Source: Nocardiopsis alborubida
Lineage (GTDB): Bacteria > Actinomycetota > Actinomycetes > Streptosporangiales > Streptosporangiaceae
Length of the DNA stretch: 61,191 nt
Assembly: GCF_012396365.1 (NCBI RefSeq)
Contig: NZ_JAAXPG010000041.1
Location: 1 to 61,191 of the forward strand
Direction: 5' to 3'
Positions 33,976 through 41,717 of the stretch are shown here, one piece after another. The position numbers and the translations under genes were made by a program. Every line of letters starts with the position of its first letter. Within the stretch, counting starts at the first letter, position 1. A model generated the notes under the pieces. That model worked only from the letters and a program-made list of their open reading frames with translations. It did not search any database and was not told the origin of the DNA.

Positions 33976-35220
33976 ATGGATGAAGAAGAACCAAGAAGAC
34001 GGCGTGTCCGGGCACGATGGGTACTACTGGCCATTGCCGGAGTGCTCGTGCTCCTGTGGGGTTCGGTGCCTGTGATCGAACCGGTGGTGACCCCGGATCC
34101 ACCCGTCATTGAGCACCAGACCTCGGAGGACCTGGACATCACGGCTCCGCAGACGTTGGACAGTGTGGGCCAGTTCGATGAGTTCGTGGCTGACTGGGAT
34201 CATCCCGATGCCCTGCGACTCGTCGCGGCAGAAACTTCTTTGGTCGCGGTCACCGAGGACGGCGTGTTCGGGGTCGGCTATCCCGGGGGAGAGGAACGCT
34301 GGCACTTCCGCATCCCCGGGCAGAAAGTTGCCGTCAGCTTCAGGCCTGATGGTGGCGCGATCCGCGTGGCCTACCAGGTAGACGGATTGCGGTCCGACGA
34401 GGTGCATTATGCGGTACTGAATCCCGGGACTGGTCAACGTCAGGAGACGACAATCGATCCTATCCCTATGCCTTCAGGAGGCCTTTCCTCTCTGGCAGAT
34501 GCCGCATACGATCGTACAAATTTTACGTTCGAAGAGAACCCGCTGACCCTGACTGGCGAGCAGCCGACTAATAAGGACGAAGAGGACGATATATGGCGTT
34601 TTGGACTAGCCGCGTACTGCGACGGCACTGAACTCTCCCGGGACGATGTTGAGGTCACCACGTCCACGGAAAACGTCTTTGTCTCGATTCTCTGCCCAGG
34701 CACGGAGTCGAGTGTGCTGCTCGCCTTGAACCCTGGGTCAGGCGACCTTGAGTGGAGTCAGGAGTTCTCGGCAGCAGGGGTCGAAACTCCACCTGAGGTG
34801 CTCGTGGCGGATTACGACGGTTTGTATATGGGCAAAGAGAATGATCCCTTGCACAGGGCCCTGTATGGTGAATTCGGCACTGATTATCTATACCTCAGGG
34901 AAAGTTCTGGTGCATCGTACGAACCCGGCCTGTGGAACGTCGAAGGGATGGAGTCTTGGTTCCTCCCACCCAACACGGACGGGGATCCGACCCCCCAAGC
35001 CTTTGTTGTGGGCAGGCACAACCCGATAGACAGAAGCGCTGCGGTGCAGGCGGCAAATCTTCTCGTGGGGGCGGATGTGATGCAGCCTGAGGAATTCCCG
35101 GATGAACTGCTCGTAGAGAATTCAGATGGTACGTCGCGCCTGTCCACTATCCACGAACTACCGATGGGCAGCGGTGTTGTCCCCATGATTCTAGAATCGA
35201 TCGAAGAAGCCGTTTCGTGA
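33976..35220 (+). CDS. Membrane-anchored beta-propeller-like protein
   Basis: 414 aa from ATG 33976. A basic cytosolic end (EEEPRRRRVRARW) and one membrane helix (VLLAIAGVLVLLWGSVPVI) anchor an extracellular domain. That domain has blade-like repeats: LVAVTEDGVFGVGYPGGEERW, VSFRPDGGAIRVAYQ, LNPGTGQRQE and LALNPGSGDLEWSQ, like PQQ-type propellers. It lacks the lipobox found in the two downstream homologues and matches them only loosely. Its stop overlaps a GTG of the following frame, and codon use is less GC-biased than the flanks. Function unknown: probably binding of a surface or secreted partner. Confidence 0.7.
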   Translation: MDEEEPRRRRVRARWVLLAIAGVLVLLWGSVPVIEPVVTPDPPVIEHQTSEDLDITAPQTLDSVGQFDEFVADWDHPDALRLVAAETSLVAVTEDGVFGVGYPGGEERWHFRIPGQKVAVSFRPDGGAIRVAYQVDGLRSDEVHYAVLNPGTGQRQETTIDPIPMPSGGLSSLADAAYDRTNFTFEENPLTLTGEQPTNKDEEDDIWRFGLAAYCDGTELSRDDVEVTTSTENVFVSILCPGTESSVLLALNPGSGDLEWSQEFSAAGVETPPEVLVADYDGLYMGKENDPLHRALYGEFGTDYLYLRESSGASYEPGLWNVEGMESWFLPPNTDGDPTPQAFVVGRHNPIDRSAAVQAANLLVGADVMQPEEFPDELLVENSDGTSRLSTIHELPMGSGVVPMILESIEEAVS

Positions 35221-35288
35221 GACAAGCACCGCGCAGCGACCGTAATTTCTACAGTGAAAGGCATCCACAAAAATACGGAGAAAAAAAT

Positions 35289-36737
35289 TTGTATAGCTTC
35301 ATGGGAAATCGAAAAAAGAGAGCACTGAGTTGTACCATGGCAGCGCTCGTTCTTTTCGCGTCCGCGTGTACAGCCGGGTTTGCAACGGAACACACAACGG
35401 CATCGGATCCCGTTGGTAGCATCGACATTCCTCGCACGATTACCGAAGTCGGGTGGAACTGGGAAGCTCCAGAGGACATCGTGGTCAACGCGGTGCACAC
35501 CATACCCTCTGGGGTCGTGGTGTCTGTTTCGGACGGAGTCATTGCACTTCGGGGAGATACCGGAGAAGAACTCTGGAGCTACAGACGGACCGGAACCACA
35601 GCTAGTGGAAGTAACGTGACGCCAAACGGAGAGTCCGTGGCTGTTTCCTATCTCGATGAGACGGATACTGAAAGCGAGACAGAGACCACGAAGCACGACG
35701 TGGTCGTGCTGGACTCCTTCACCGGGGAGATCACCAGCGAGCAAGTTACCGACTTCACGTTGGTGAACTCGGTTCCTCATAATATTTCTCTTTTGGAACC
35801 GACTCCTGAACGGCTTGGGCTGCTCACCCAAGATCACCGGCTCGCCCTTGGCCGCAACAGCGAGAACGATCTCACACTGCGGGCAATCGGTCTTTCCAGC
35901 GGCGAGGAGGAATGGGAACAGTACCAGGTGTTCCAGCCCAATGATCAGGGTCAGGAGTTCCTCCCCGGTGAACTCGTCACCGCAGAGGATACGGTCATCG
36001 TCACCGGGTCTTTCGCCGACCCGACGGAGACCATGAGCGATCTCGACGCCATCCAGAGGCACACCGCCGTGATCATGGGCCTGGATGCTGGCAGCGGCGA
36101 GGAGGTTTGGCGCGTAGAACACGAGTTGGACGCCCCAGTTACCTACAGGGACATCGAACTCAGTACCTACCCCGGAAGTGGGATCGTAGCCGCTGTCATG
36201 GAAGGACCCGGTTACTTCGAACAATGGCTCCTGGACCCAGCCACCGGAAATTCCGTGGCGGACAACGTGTTCACTCTCTCAGGCCCTGATGTCATCTCAA
36301 TCTCCCAGAGCGGCTATGCCACGGTGAAGACGGACCATGAAGCGGAAACTGACACCTACACACGCATGGACTTCTCGGGAAACCTTGAAGAGAAAATTAC
36401 GGTGGAGGGGGCGGGTGTCCGGATACCGAGAAACTTCATCCTCCCCATGGATTCATCAGTCGCCAGGCTCAATGTCGGACCGACCGATGATGGATGGAAG
36501 CCCGCCACAATCGAGGTATTCGACTGGCAGGACTCCACGGACCCCCATGTGATCGACCTGGGTATCGACGTGCACCGCGACCCGCGTGTGGAGGAGGGCG
36601 CACGTCCCCTTTTCGGAGTCGCACCGCCCACCGACATGATCCTCGCTCCCGGAGCCATCGTCGTCACCGAGATGACGGAGGACACCACCGTCAGCGACGC
36701 GGACACCGAATCGCGCCGTCTGGTCGGCCTCACATAA
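35289..36737 (+). CDS. PQQ-like beta-propeller lipoprotein (paralogue 1)
   Basis: About 482 aa. The start is taken at TTG 35289 (GGAG eight bases upstream); ATG 35301 is the alternative. The signal peptide GNRKKRALSCTMAALVLF ends in a lipobox ASAC. The mature domain opens ITEVGWNWEAPEDIVVNAV and has propeller blades marked by LRGDTGEELWSYR, VLDSFTGEITSEQ and GLDAGSGEEVWRVEHE, the TGxxxW signature of PQQ-like repeats. It is a paralogue of the protein at 36844 (VGWEWQPPEDARI, LAGDTGEELWRYR). It probably sits on the outer membrane face as a binding or assembly protein. Base composition is intermediate between the AT-rich block and the genome. Confidence 0.78.
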   Translation: MYSFMGNRKKRALSCTMAALVLFASACTAGFATEHTTASDPVGSIDIPRTITEVGWNWEAPEDIVVNAVHTIPSGVVVSVSDGVIALRGDTGEELWSYRRTGTTASGSNVTPNGESVAVSYLDETDTESETETTKHDVVVLDSFTGEITSEQVTDFTLVNSVPHNISLLEPTPERLGLLTQDHRLALGRNSENDLTLRAIGLSSGEEEWEQYQVFQPNDQGQEFLPGELVTAEDTVIVTGSFADPTETMSDLDAIQRHTAVIMGLDAGSGEEVWRVEHELDAPVTYRDIELSTYPGSGIVAAVMEGPGYFEQWLLDPATGNSVADNVFTLSGPDVISISQSGYATVKTDHEAETDTYTRMDFSGNLEEKITVEGAGVRIPRNFILPMDSSVARLNVGPTDDGWKPATIEVFDWQDSTDPHVIDLGIDVHRDPRVEEGARPLFGVAPPTDMILAPGAIVVTEMTEDTTVSDADTESRRLVGLT

Positions 36738-36783
36738 GTACTTGCGGCAAAGATGTGCTCTCGTGCTCCGGATGGGAGAAGAG

Positions 36784-36825
36784 AGCATCGCGGTCCACGT
36801 CGACTGCGGAACCAGTGAACTGTAG
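36784..36825 (+). pseudogene. Remnant of a duplicated lipoprotein gene, last 14 codons
   Basis: SIAVHVDCGTSEL plus TAG, read at 36784-36825, matches SINDYVDCGTGEP plus TAG at the end of the lipoprotein gene at 33316-33825. In both places an ATG follows after exactly 18 bases. The rest of this copy is missing; the paralogous propeller gene ends at 36737. This is a scar of a tandem duplication followed by deletion. Confidence 0.7.
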
Positions 36826-36843
36826 GGAACCAGCAGACACGCC

Positions 36844-38163
36844 ATGCCCGGTACACGAAGACTTCTCCCACTGGCAGCAGTATGCGCGACTGTGCTCATG
36901 CCGCTGGCAGGGTGCGGACTTCCCTTCGGCTCCGACCGCACCACCAACGACGAGATAAAGGAGTCGGCCTACCCGGAGCGGGTCGAGCAGGTCGGTTGGG
37001 AGTGGCAGCCCCCTGAGGACGCTCGGATCATCGACACCGTTCCAGTGCCCACGGGCGTGGCTGTCGTACTCGATGACGGCTACGTCGTGCTCGCCGGGGA
37101 CACGGGCGAGGAGCTGTGGCGGTACCGCGCCCAGGACACCGCCCTCGCGGCGTACGCCTCGCGCGACGGAGAGTACCTGGCGCTAGAGGTTGAGGACTCC
37201 GAAGCCGGTTCTCTGCTTCTCCGACTCGACCCGTCCACGGGCGAGATCCTTGAGGAGTCCACCCGCGACGAGGCGAGTAGTGACGACATCGGAGTGGACG
37301 ACGGGTCCTTCAACCGGTCCGTGGACGAGGGAACCATGGTCGTCCGCTCCTCCAGAGGTCCCGCACTAACGGCGCTCTCCCTGGAGACCGGCGACCCGGT
37401 GTGGACCCGCGAGGAACCGACCGGGTGCACCACCGCCGACGGCCTGAACAGCAGTACTGACGACGCGGTCGTCCTCGACGACGTGGTCGTGGAGGCTTTC
37501 ACCTGCGCGCCGAGCGTGGTGCGCGACTTCACCTACACCCGAGAGGAGGATGACGTCGTCATTTCCGGTCTGGTCGGACGTGATCTGCGAACAGGTGAGG
37601 AATTGTGGCGCTTCGAGGAGGACTTCGGCGTCGTTGCCTTCCAGTCCATTGATCATCGAAGCCTTGATCCCCTTTCCGACCGGCACCTGGTGATGAGGAC
37701 GCTGAACTCCCCCAACGTGCTCTTCGACGTGTCAACGGGCGAGGTCATCGGTACATGGGAGGGCGCGGTCATCGGAGCGCAGGAGGACGGATCGGTCGTG
37801 GTCTGGTACGCCCGCGACGGGGAGTACCGACGTGAGAACCCCGAAGGAACGACACTGACCACCCTGCCCAACCCCACTGAGGCGATACCGGATACATCCG
37901 ACGTCACCGGGCTGGGGACGGACAACTCGATCGTCCTGGCAGAAGGCATCGTCAACTCCGGTGAGCACTCTCTCGGACCGGACGCGGAGATATGGTTCCA
38001 CGGCTGGAACTCAGAAGACAGCCCCGTGGTGATCGATGTGAGTCAGGTCGGCATCGAGGACACTGAAGCACAACTCTTCACCACGGCTGTTCCCGGTGCC
38101 GTCGTCCTCAGCTATTCAGAGGACGGTGACGAGGGGCGGGATGTCCTCCTCGGGCTGACCTGA
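36844..38163 (+). CDS. PQQ-like beta-propeller lipoprotein (paralogue 2)
   Basis: 439 aa. The signal peptide MPGTRRLLPLAAVCATVL leads to the lipobox LAGC. The mature domain begins RVEQVGWEWQPPEDARIID and shows PQQ-like blades: VVLAGDTGEELWRYRAQ, LLRLDPSTGEILEES, ALSLETGDPVWTREE and GRDLRTGEELWRFEED. Two Cys (GCTTADG, EAFTCAP) may pair. Codon use here returns to the strong GC bias of the genome, unlike the preceding three genes, so this copy may be the resident and the others the arrivals. Start ATG 36844, 18 bases after a lipoprotein-tail remnant. A terminator follows. Likely periplasm-side binding protein; ligand unknown. Confidence 0.82.
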   Translation: MPGTRRLLPLAAVCATVLMPLAGCGLPFGSDRTTNDEIKESAYPERVEQVGWEWQPPEDARIIDTVPVPTGVAVVLDDGYVVLAGDTGEELWRYRAQDTALAAYASRDGEYLALEVEDSEAGSLLLRLDPSTGEILEESTRDEASSDDIGVDDGSFNRSVDEGTMVVRSSRGPALTALSLETGDPVWTREEPTGCTTADGLNSSTDDAVVLDDVVVEAFTCAPSVVRDFTYTREEDDVVISGLVGRDLRTGEELWRFEEDFGVVAFQSIDHRSLDPLSDRHLVMRTLNSPNVLFDVSTGEVIGTWEGAVIGAQEDGSVVVWYARDGEYRRENPEGTTLTTLPNPTEAIPDTSDVTGLGTDNSIVLAEGIVNSGEHSLGPDAEIWFHGWNSEDSPVVIDVSQVGIEDTEAQLFTTAVPGAVVLSYSEDGDEGRDVLLGLT

Positions 38164-38166
38164 GTA

Positions 38167-38207
38167 CCCACCGTGGCTGGCCCCAACCGGCAAGCAGCCA
38201 CGGTGGG
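38167..38207 (+). terminator. Terminator after the propeller cluster
   Basis: CCCACCGTGGCTG (38167-38179) and CAGCCACGGTGGG (38195-38207) form a perfect 13-bp stem with a 15-base loop, four bases after the TGA. It may also stop the convergent gene that ends at 38224. Confidence 0.78.
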
Positions 38208-38223
38208 CGTATGGCGGTGACGA

Positions 38224-38664
38224 TCAGGCCGGGACGCGAGTGCGAACCCATGGGCGGGTGGCGTGCGGGTCGGTGTACGGCCACAGGGCCAGGAGGAGGG
38301 CGTCAACACTCGCGGCTTCGAGGAGGCCGGTGGGGGTGACGGCCCAGAAGGACTGGGTGGCCTCGCCGTAGTAGACGATCAGGTGGCGGTGCCGGGCCTG
38401 GATCGCGGCGGCCTGGGCGTGTGCCGCGGAGAAACTGCGCCGGAGGCGTCCGTTGAGGGTGGTGGAGGGCGACGGGCGGGCGAACTCGGAGCGGTGGCCG
38501 CCCAGGCGGGGCAGGCGCTGGGCGCGGCGGACGCGGCACGAGGGGTGCTCGCAGACCGGGCAGGCCGGGCCGATGAGCGGGGTGCGGCGCGGGAGCAAAG
38601 GGATGGGCCGGGGCATCGGTCGAACGTCGTCCGAACGGCGGGGCGAGGGGATAGGGTGCTGCAT
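38224..38664 (-). CDS. Small protein with Cys motif, adjacent to the WhiJ-type locus
   Basis: 146 aa. A CPVCEHPSC segment (residues about 35-43) could bind a metal. The rest is basic then mixed: HAQAAAIQARHRHLIVYYG, FWAVTPTGLLEAASVDALLL. No signal peptide or membrane helix. Start ATG 38664 with GAGG five bases upstream. It follows the RsbW-like ATPase gene in the same direction with about 100 bp between them. Unnamed proteins of this kind accompany WhiJ-type clusters in actinomycetes, so a role with the ATPase is plausible. I do not recognise a named domain. Confidence 0.7.
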   Translation of the reverse strand: MQHPIPSPRRSDDVRPMPRPIPLLPRRTPLIGPACPVCEHPSCRVRRAQRLPRLGGHRSEFARPSPSTTLNGRLRRSFSAAHAQAAAIQARHRHLIVYYGEATQSFWAVTPTGLLEAASVDALLLALWPYTDPHATRPWVRTRVPA

Positions 38665-38767
38665 CAGATCCTCTTTTCTTGCCTATGTCTGGGTTGGTTT
38701 CTGGGGGTTCAGGGCCCGGGAGAAGCGCTGCAACGCTTTCCTGGGCCCGTCTCATGTCGGCGGCATG

Positions 38768-39331
38768 TCAGAGGTCGGTGTGGGTGTTCCAGCGGCTTCC
38801 GGTGAGGTCGTAGGCCAGGTAGAACCACACCGTGCGGTAGTGGGCGTTGCCGTTGTCGCCCCACTCGGTGGCGAAGGCGTCCACCATGGCCAAGCCCCGG
38901 CCCGATTCGGCGTCCAGGTTCAGGCCGTTCTCCTTGGGTGTCAGGCGGGAGTCCTGCTCGCGCAGGCCGCCCCGGTCGCGGCAGGCCAGGCGCAGGCCGG
39001 TGCGGTGGCGGTGGACGAGGAGGGTGTAGCTGCCGCCGGGTCGGCCGGAGAGGCTGTGGCGGATCGCGTTGTTGGCGAGTTCGCTGCCCAGCAGCGTGAA
39101 CAGGTAGCGGTAGTCGGTGTCCCGTTCGGCGGCGCAGGTGTCCAGGAACGCGCGGACCAGCGGCATCACCGCCGGGGTCCCTGCGAAGTCGTAACGGCGC
39201 ATGCGGTAGTTGGGCCGCTCGGGCTGCCGGGTGAAGTAGTGGCGGTGGACCGGTCGGATGAAGCTGGCCAGCGGGACCGTGGCTTCTCCCAGCGCGGGCA
39301 CGGGCATCGGGGCGTGGGCTTTCGCGGGCAT
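38768..39331 (-). CDS. RsbW/AbaA-like ATP-binding regulatory protein
   Basis: 187 aa with a GHKL ATPase (HATPase_c_2) fold over residues about 60-187: N-box LLGSELANNAIRHS, G1-like LACRDRGG, and a G2-like SGRGLAMVDAFATEWG. No sensor or kinase dimerisation domain is present, so it belongs to the anti-sigma-type or AbaA-like group rather than being a histidine kinase. Start ATG 39331 with AAGGAG about ten bases upstream; the longer frame to 39454 would overlap the promoter. It diverges from the XRE/DUF397 pair at 39547, the usual WhiJ-type arrangement, in which the regulator and the small DUF397 protein act in development. Confidence 0.82.
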   Translation of the reverse strand: MPAKAHAPMPVPALGEATVPLASFIRPVHRHYFTRQPERPNYRMRRYDFAGTPAVMPLVRAFLDTCAAERDTDYRYLFTLLGSELANNAIRHSLSGRPGGSYTLLVHRHRTGLRLACRDRGGLREQDSRLTPKENGLNLDAESGRGLAMVDAFATEWGDNGNAHYRTVWFYLAYDLTGSRWNTHTDL

Positions 39332-39546
39332 GACGAGAACACTCCTTGGCGTGAGCAGGGGTTTCGTGGTGCCCGTTGGAGGAGTCTCACGGATGCCGTG
39401 ATGCGCGGAACGGGCAGGGCGTAGCCTGACCGACGTGAACTCTGTGTGATCCATCGGTCACTGACTACATCTCCATGATGAGTTCTTAGAATCCCAAAAG
39501 TCAAGCTGCTCCTAGGAATCCCTCTAGACCTTGCTAGGCTTCCCCC

Positions 39547-40407
39547 ATGAAACCCAGCTTCAGCCCCACAATTCGCCGACGACGCCTCGCGCGTATACTC
39601 CGCGACTTTCGCGAAGAATCCGGACATACGCTAGATACAGCATCTAAAGGGTCAGGCGTGCCCAGAAGCACCATTGGAAGACTCGAAGGCCCCGAAGGCA
39701 AACGCATCCAGACAGCTCATCTGGACGCATTGGCTCGGCTGTACAACATGGATGAGGAGTCCTGGAAGAGCCTTCACCAACTGGCCAAAGATGCGGGCGA
39801 GCGAGGCTGGTGGTCCAAGTACAAGGACGTCTTCAGTGCTGATGGCCTGCCATCCTTCGAGGTCGAGGCCTCGTGCATCCGGACCTACCAAGCCCAAGTG
39901 CTCCCTGGCCTTCTCCAAACCCCCGCCTACACACGAGCCGTCTTCACGGGCACCAACACGTTTCAGGAGGAACAGATCCAGCGCCATGTCGATGGCCGCA
40001 TGAAACGGCAGGAGATCCTCGAACGCCTCTACCCGCCCGAGTACGTGGCGATCATCGACGAAGCCGCCCTACGCCGGTTCGCGGGAGGAGTGGAGGTGAT
40101 GAGAGAGCAACTGGACCACCTTGCAGACATGGCAAAGCGCTCAAGGATCTCCATTCACGTCCTGCCCTTCTCCTCAGGGATGCACGCAGCACACCTTGGA
40201 AGCTTCCAGATCCTGGAGTTCCCAGAACCAACGGACCCCACCATTGGGTACATGGATACACCAACCTGTAAAATCTTCTCAGAAGAGGACGAAGAGATAC
40301 GTCGCTATGAAGTTATGTGGCGTGAGGCTCACAACGCCGCACTCACCGCAGCTCAGAGCGTGAGCTTCATCAGGGACCTGGTCACATCGCTGAAGGGCAC
40401 TGTATGA
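39547..40407 (+). CDS. XRE-family regulator with DUF5753 domain (WhiJ-like)
   Basis: 286 aa. Residues about 12-70 are an XRE helix-turn-helix (RRRRLARILRDFREESGHT, then GVPRSTIGRLEGPEG). The remainder is the DUF5753 ligand-binding-like domain with YQAQVLPGLLQTPAYTRAVF, EYVAIIDEAALRRF and the ISIHVLPFSSGMHA strand. This is the WhiJ type, which controls sporulation or antibiotic onset in streptomycetes and is antagonised by small DUF397 proteins. The next gene, a DUF397 protein, overlaps it as ATGA. Start ATG 39547; codon use is less GC-rich than the neighbours. Confidence 0.9.
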   Translation: MKPSFSPTIRRRRLARILRDFREESGHTLDTASKGSGVPRSTIGRLEGPEGKRIQTAHLDALARLYNMDEESWKSLHQLAKDAGERGWWSKYKDVFSADGLPSFEVEASCIRTYQAQVLPGLLQTPAYTRAVFTGTNTFQEEQIQRHVDGRMKRQEILERLYPPEYVAIIDEAALRRFAGGVEVMREQLDHLADMAKRSRISIHVLPFSSGMHAAHLGSFQILEFPEPTDPTIGYMDTPTCKIFSEEDEEIRRYEVMWREAHNAALTAAQSVSFIRDLVTSLKGTV

Positions 40408-40646
40408 CCGTTCTCAGCTTCAGGAAGAGCAGCTACAGCGGCGCCAGTGAAGACTGCGTGGAAGTCGCCCACATCCCCACGGACTTTCGGAAGAGCACCC
40501 ACAGCGGCGCCGGTGAGAACTGCGTCGAGGTCGCCGACCTCCCCTGCGGCGCGGCCGTCCGCGACTCCAAGCACCCCACCGCCGGACACCTCCCCTTCCC
40601 CGCCGCCGAGTGGTCCACCTTCCTCTCGGTGGCCCGCTCCTGGTAG
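40404..40646 (+). CDS. DUF397 protein with duplicated N-terminal half
   Basis: 80 aa, start ATG 40404 overlapping the regulator stop (ATGA). DUF397 proteins usually have a single FRKSSYSG...NCVEVA module of 60-70 aa. Here FRKSSYSGASEDCVEVAHI is followed directly by FRKSTHSGAGENCVEVADL, and then the usual end AVRDSKHPTAGHLPFPAAEW. The first unit is therefore a tandem duplicate of about 24 residues. These proteins partner and antagonise the WhiJ-like regulator next to them; the doubled module could give a second binding face. Confidence 0.87.
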   Translation: MTVLSFRKSSYSGASEDCVEVAHIPTDFRKSTHSGAGENCVEVADLPCGAAVRDSKHPTAGHLPFPAAEWSTFLSVARSW

Positions 40647-40801
40647 AACGCCAGCACCCGCTGCGGCCGTCCTCCCGGCCGCAGCGGAACGCTTCCACCC
40701 CGACCACGCCCTCCCACCTGCGTCTGTGGCACAGTGACGGCGATCGCGGCACCAGCCGCAGCACCACGCACCCGTGCCCCACACACCCCGGGAGGGAAAC
40801 C

Positions 40802-41089
40802 ATGGCGATCTTCGCCGTCACCTACACCTACGCCCCCGACAGCGCCGCCGCGCGCGACGAGCACCGTCCCGCGCACCGCGAGTACCTGGCCGCGCAGGAC
40901 GCCAACCTGTGCTCGGGCCCCTTCGGTCCGGAGGACGCCCCCGGCGCCCTCCTGCTCTTGCGCGCCGACTCCCGCGACGAGGTCATCGCCCTGACCGAGA
41001 AGGACCCCTTCCGCCTCCAGGGACTGGTCTCCGATGTGGACGTCAAGGAGTGGTCCCCGGTGCTGGGCCCGCTCGCCGAGCACTTCTGA
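40802..41089 (+). CDS. YciI-like protein
   Basis: 95 aa, start ATG 40802 with GGGAGGGAAACC upstream. The fold is a small ferredoxin-like alpha/beta protein: AIFAVTYTYAPDSAAARDEH, RPAHREYLAAQDA with the His typical of the family, GPFGPEDAPGALLLLRADS and DPFRLQGLVSDVDVKEW. This matches the YciI/YCII group (DGPF/GPF motif, EKDPF), whose role is unclear: some are dehalogenase-like or accessory domains. It lies alone between the WhiJ-type locus and a convergent VOC gene, with a strong bidirectional terminator in the gap. Confidence 0.85.
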   Translation: MAIFAVTYTYAPDSAAARDEHRPAHREYLAAQDANLCSGPFGPEDAPGALLLLRADSRDEVIALTEKDPFRLQGLVSDVDVKEWSPVLGPLAEHF

Positions 41090-41097
41090 GCGAACAC

Positions 41098-41136
41098 CGC
41101 GGGCCGGGACGGAAGTCGGTTCCGTCCCGGCCCGCG
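41098..41136. terminator. Bidirectional terminator between the YciI and VOC genes
   Basis: CGCGGGCCGGGACGGAA (41098-41114) and TTCCGTCCCGGCCCGCG (41120-41136) form a perfect 17-bp stem with the five-base loop GTCGG. It lies in the 66-bp gap between two converging genes and would work in both directions. Confidence 0.85.
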
Positions 41137-41155
41137 TCATGTGCGGCCCCCGGTG

Positions 41156-41575
41156 TCACTCCTCGGCGAGGCCGTTGTCCCTCATCCACTGCGGGTCGGG
41201 GGCGACCATCTGGAGGATCTCGACGTAGAGGCCCTCCGGACCCGAGACCTGGAAGCGGCGCTGCCCCCAGGGTTCGCTGACCAGCGGCATGATCACCTCC
41301 ACCCCCGCCTCCCGCAGCCGCTTCTCCTCGGCGTCCACGTCCGGCACCAGGAAGGCGACCAGCGACTCCGCCCTCCCCGAGCGCAGGACCTCGTGCGTGG
41401 ACGGATGGTCGCGCAGCACGAAGTCGATCGACAGCTTGGGGTGGTCCTCGTGCTGGGTGTTCAGGTACCAGCCGAGGTCGATGTTGACGTTGAAGCCGAA
41501 GTGCTCGGCGAACCACGCGGCGCTGGCGCGCGGGTCGTCGCAGAGCACGGCCAGGCCGACGAGTTCGATGTCCAC
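41156..41575 (-). CDS. VOC (glyoxalase/bleomycin-resistance) family protein
   Basis: 139 aa with two beta-alpha-beta-beta-beta modules: ELVGLAVLCDDPRASAAWFAEHFGF in the first, and SLVAFLVPDVDAEEKRLREAGV with QVSGPEGLYVEILQMV in the second. The late Glu of YVEIL is the typical metal ligand. Start GTG 41575 with GGAGG four bases upstream. The gene diverges from the Zur-controlled MRF gene, and its start is 100 bp from the Zur palindrome, so it might share regulation. Substrate unknown; the family spans lyases, dioxygenases and antibiotic-binding proteins. Confidence 0.85.
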   Translation of the reverse strand: MDIELVGLAVLCDDPRASAAWFAEHFGFNVNIDLGWYLNTQHEDHPKLSIDFVLRDHPSTHEVLRSGRAESLVAFLVPDVDAEEKRLREAGVEVIMPLVSEPWGQRRFQVSGPEGLYVEILQMVAPDPQWMRDNGLAEE

Positions 41576-41674
41576 GGTGCCTCCAGGGGATCGCTTCCAA
41601 CCACTTCAGGCAAAGTACTACGTTCGTCGTGACTATGGCAACCGACTTTTCCCCGGACACCATGCGCGTGCTAT

Positions 41675-41691
41675 ACGATAATGATTATCGT
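41675..41691. promoter_or_regulatory. Zur box (perfect 17-bp palindrome)
   Basis: ACGATAATGATTATCGT is a perfect inverted repeat of eight bases around one central base. It has the GATAATGATTATC core of Zur/Fur operators and lies 27 bp upstream of the MRF start, overlapping a likely -10 (GATAAT). Zinc-bound Zur would repress the MRF-L28-S14 unit; the genes downstream are the classical Zur regulon. Confidence 0.85.
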
Positions 41692-41717
41692 TTTCCTGGA
41701 AAGGAGGGTGTCCCCTG

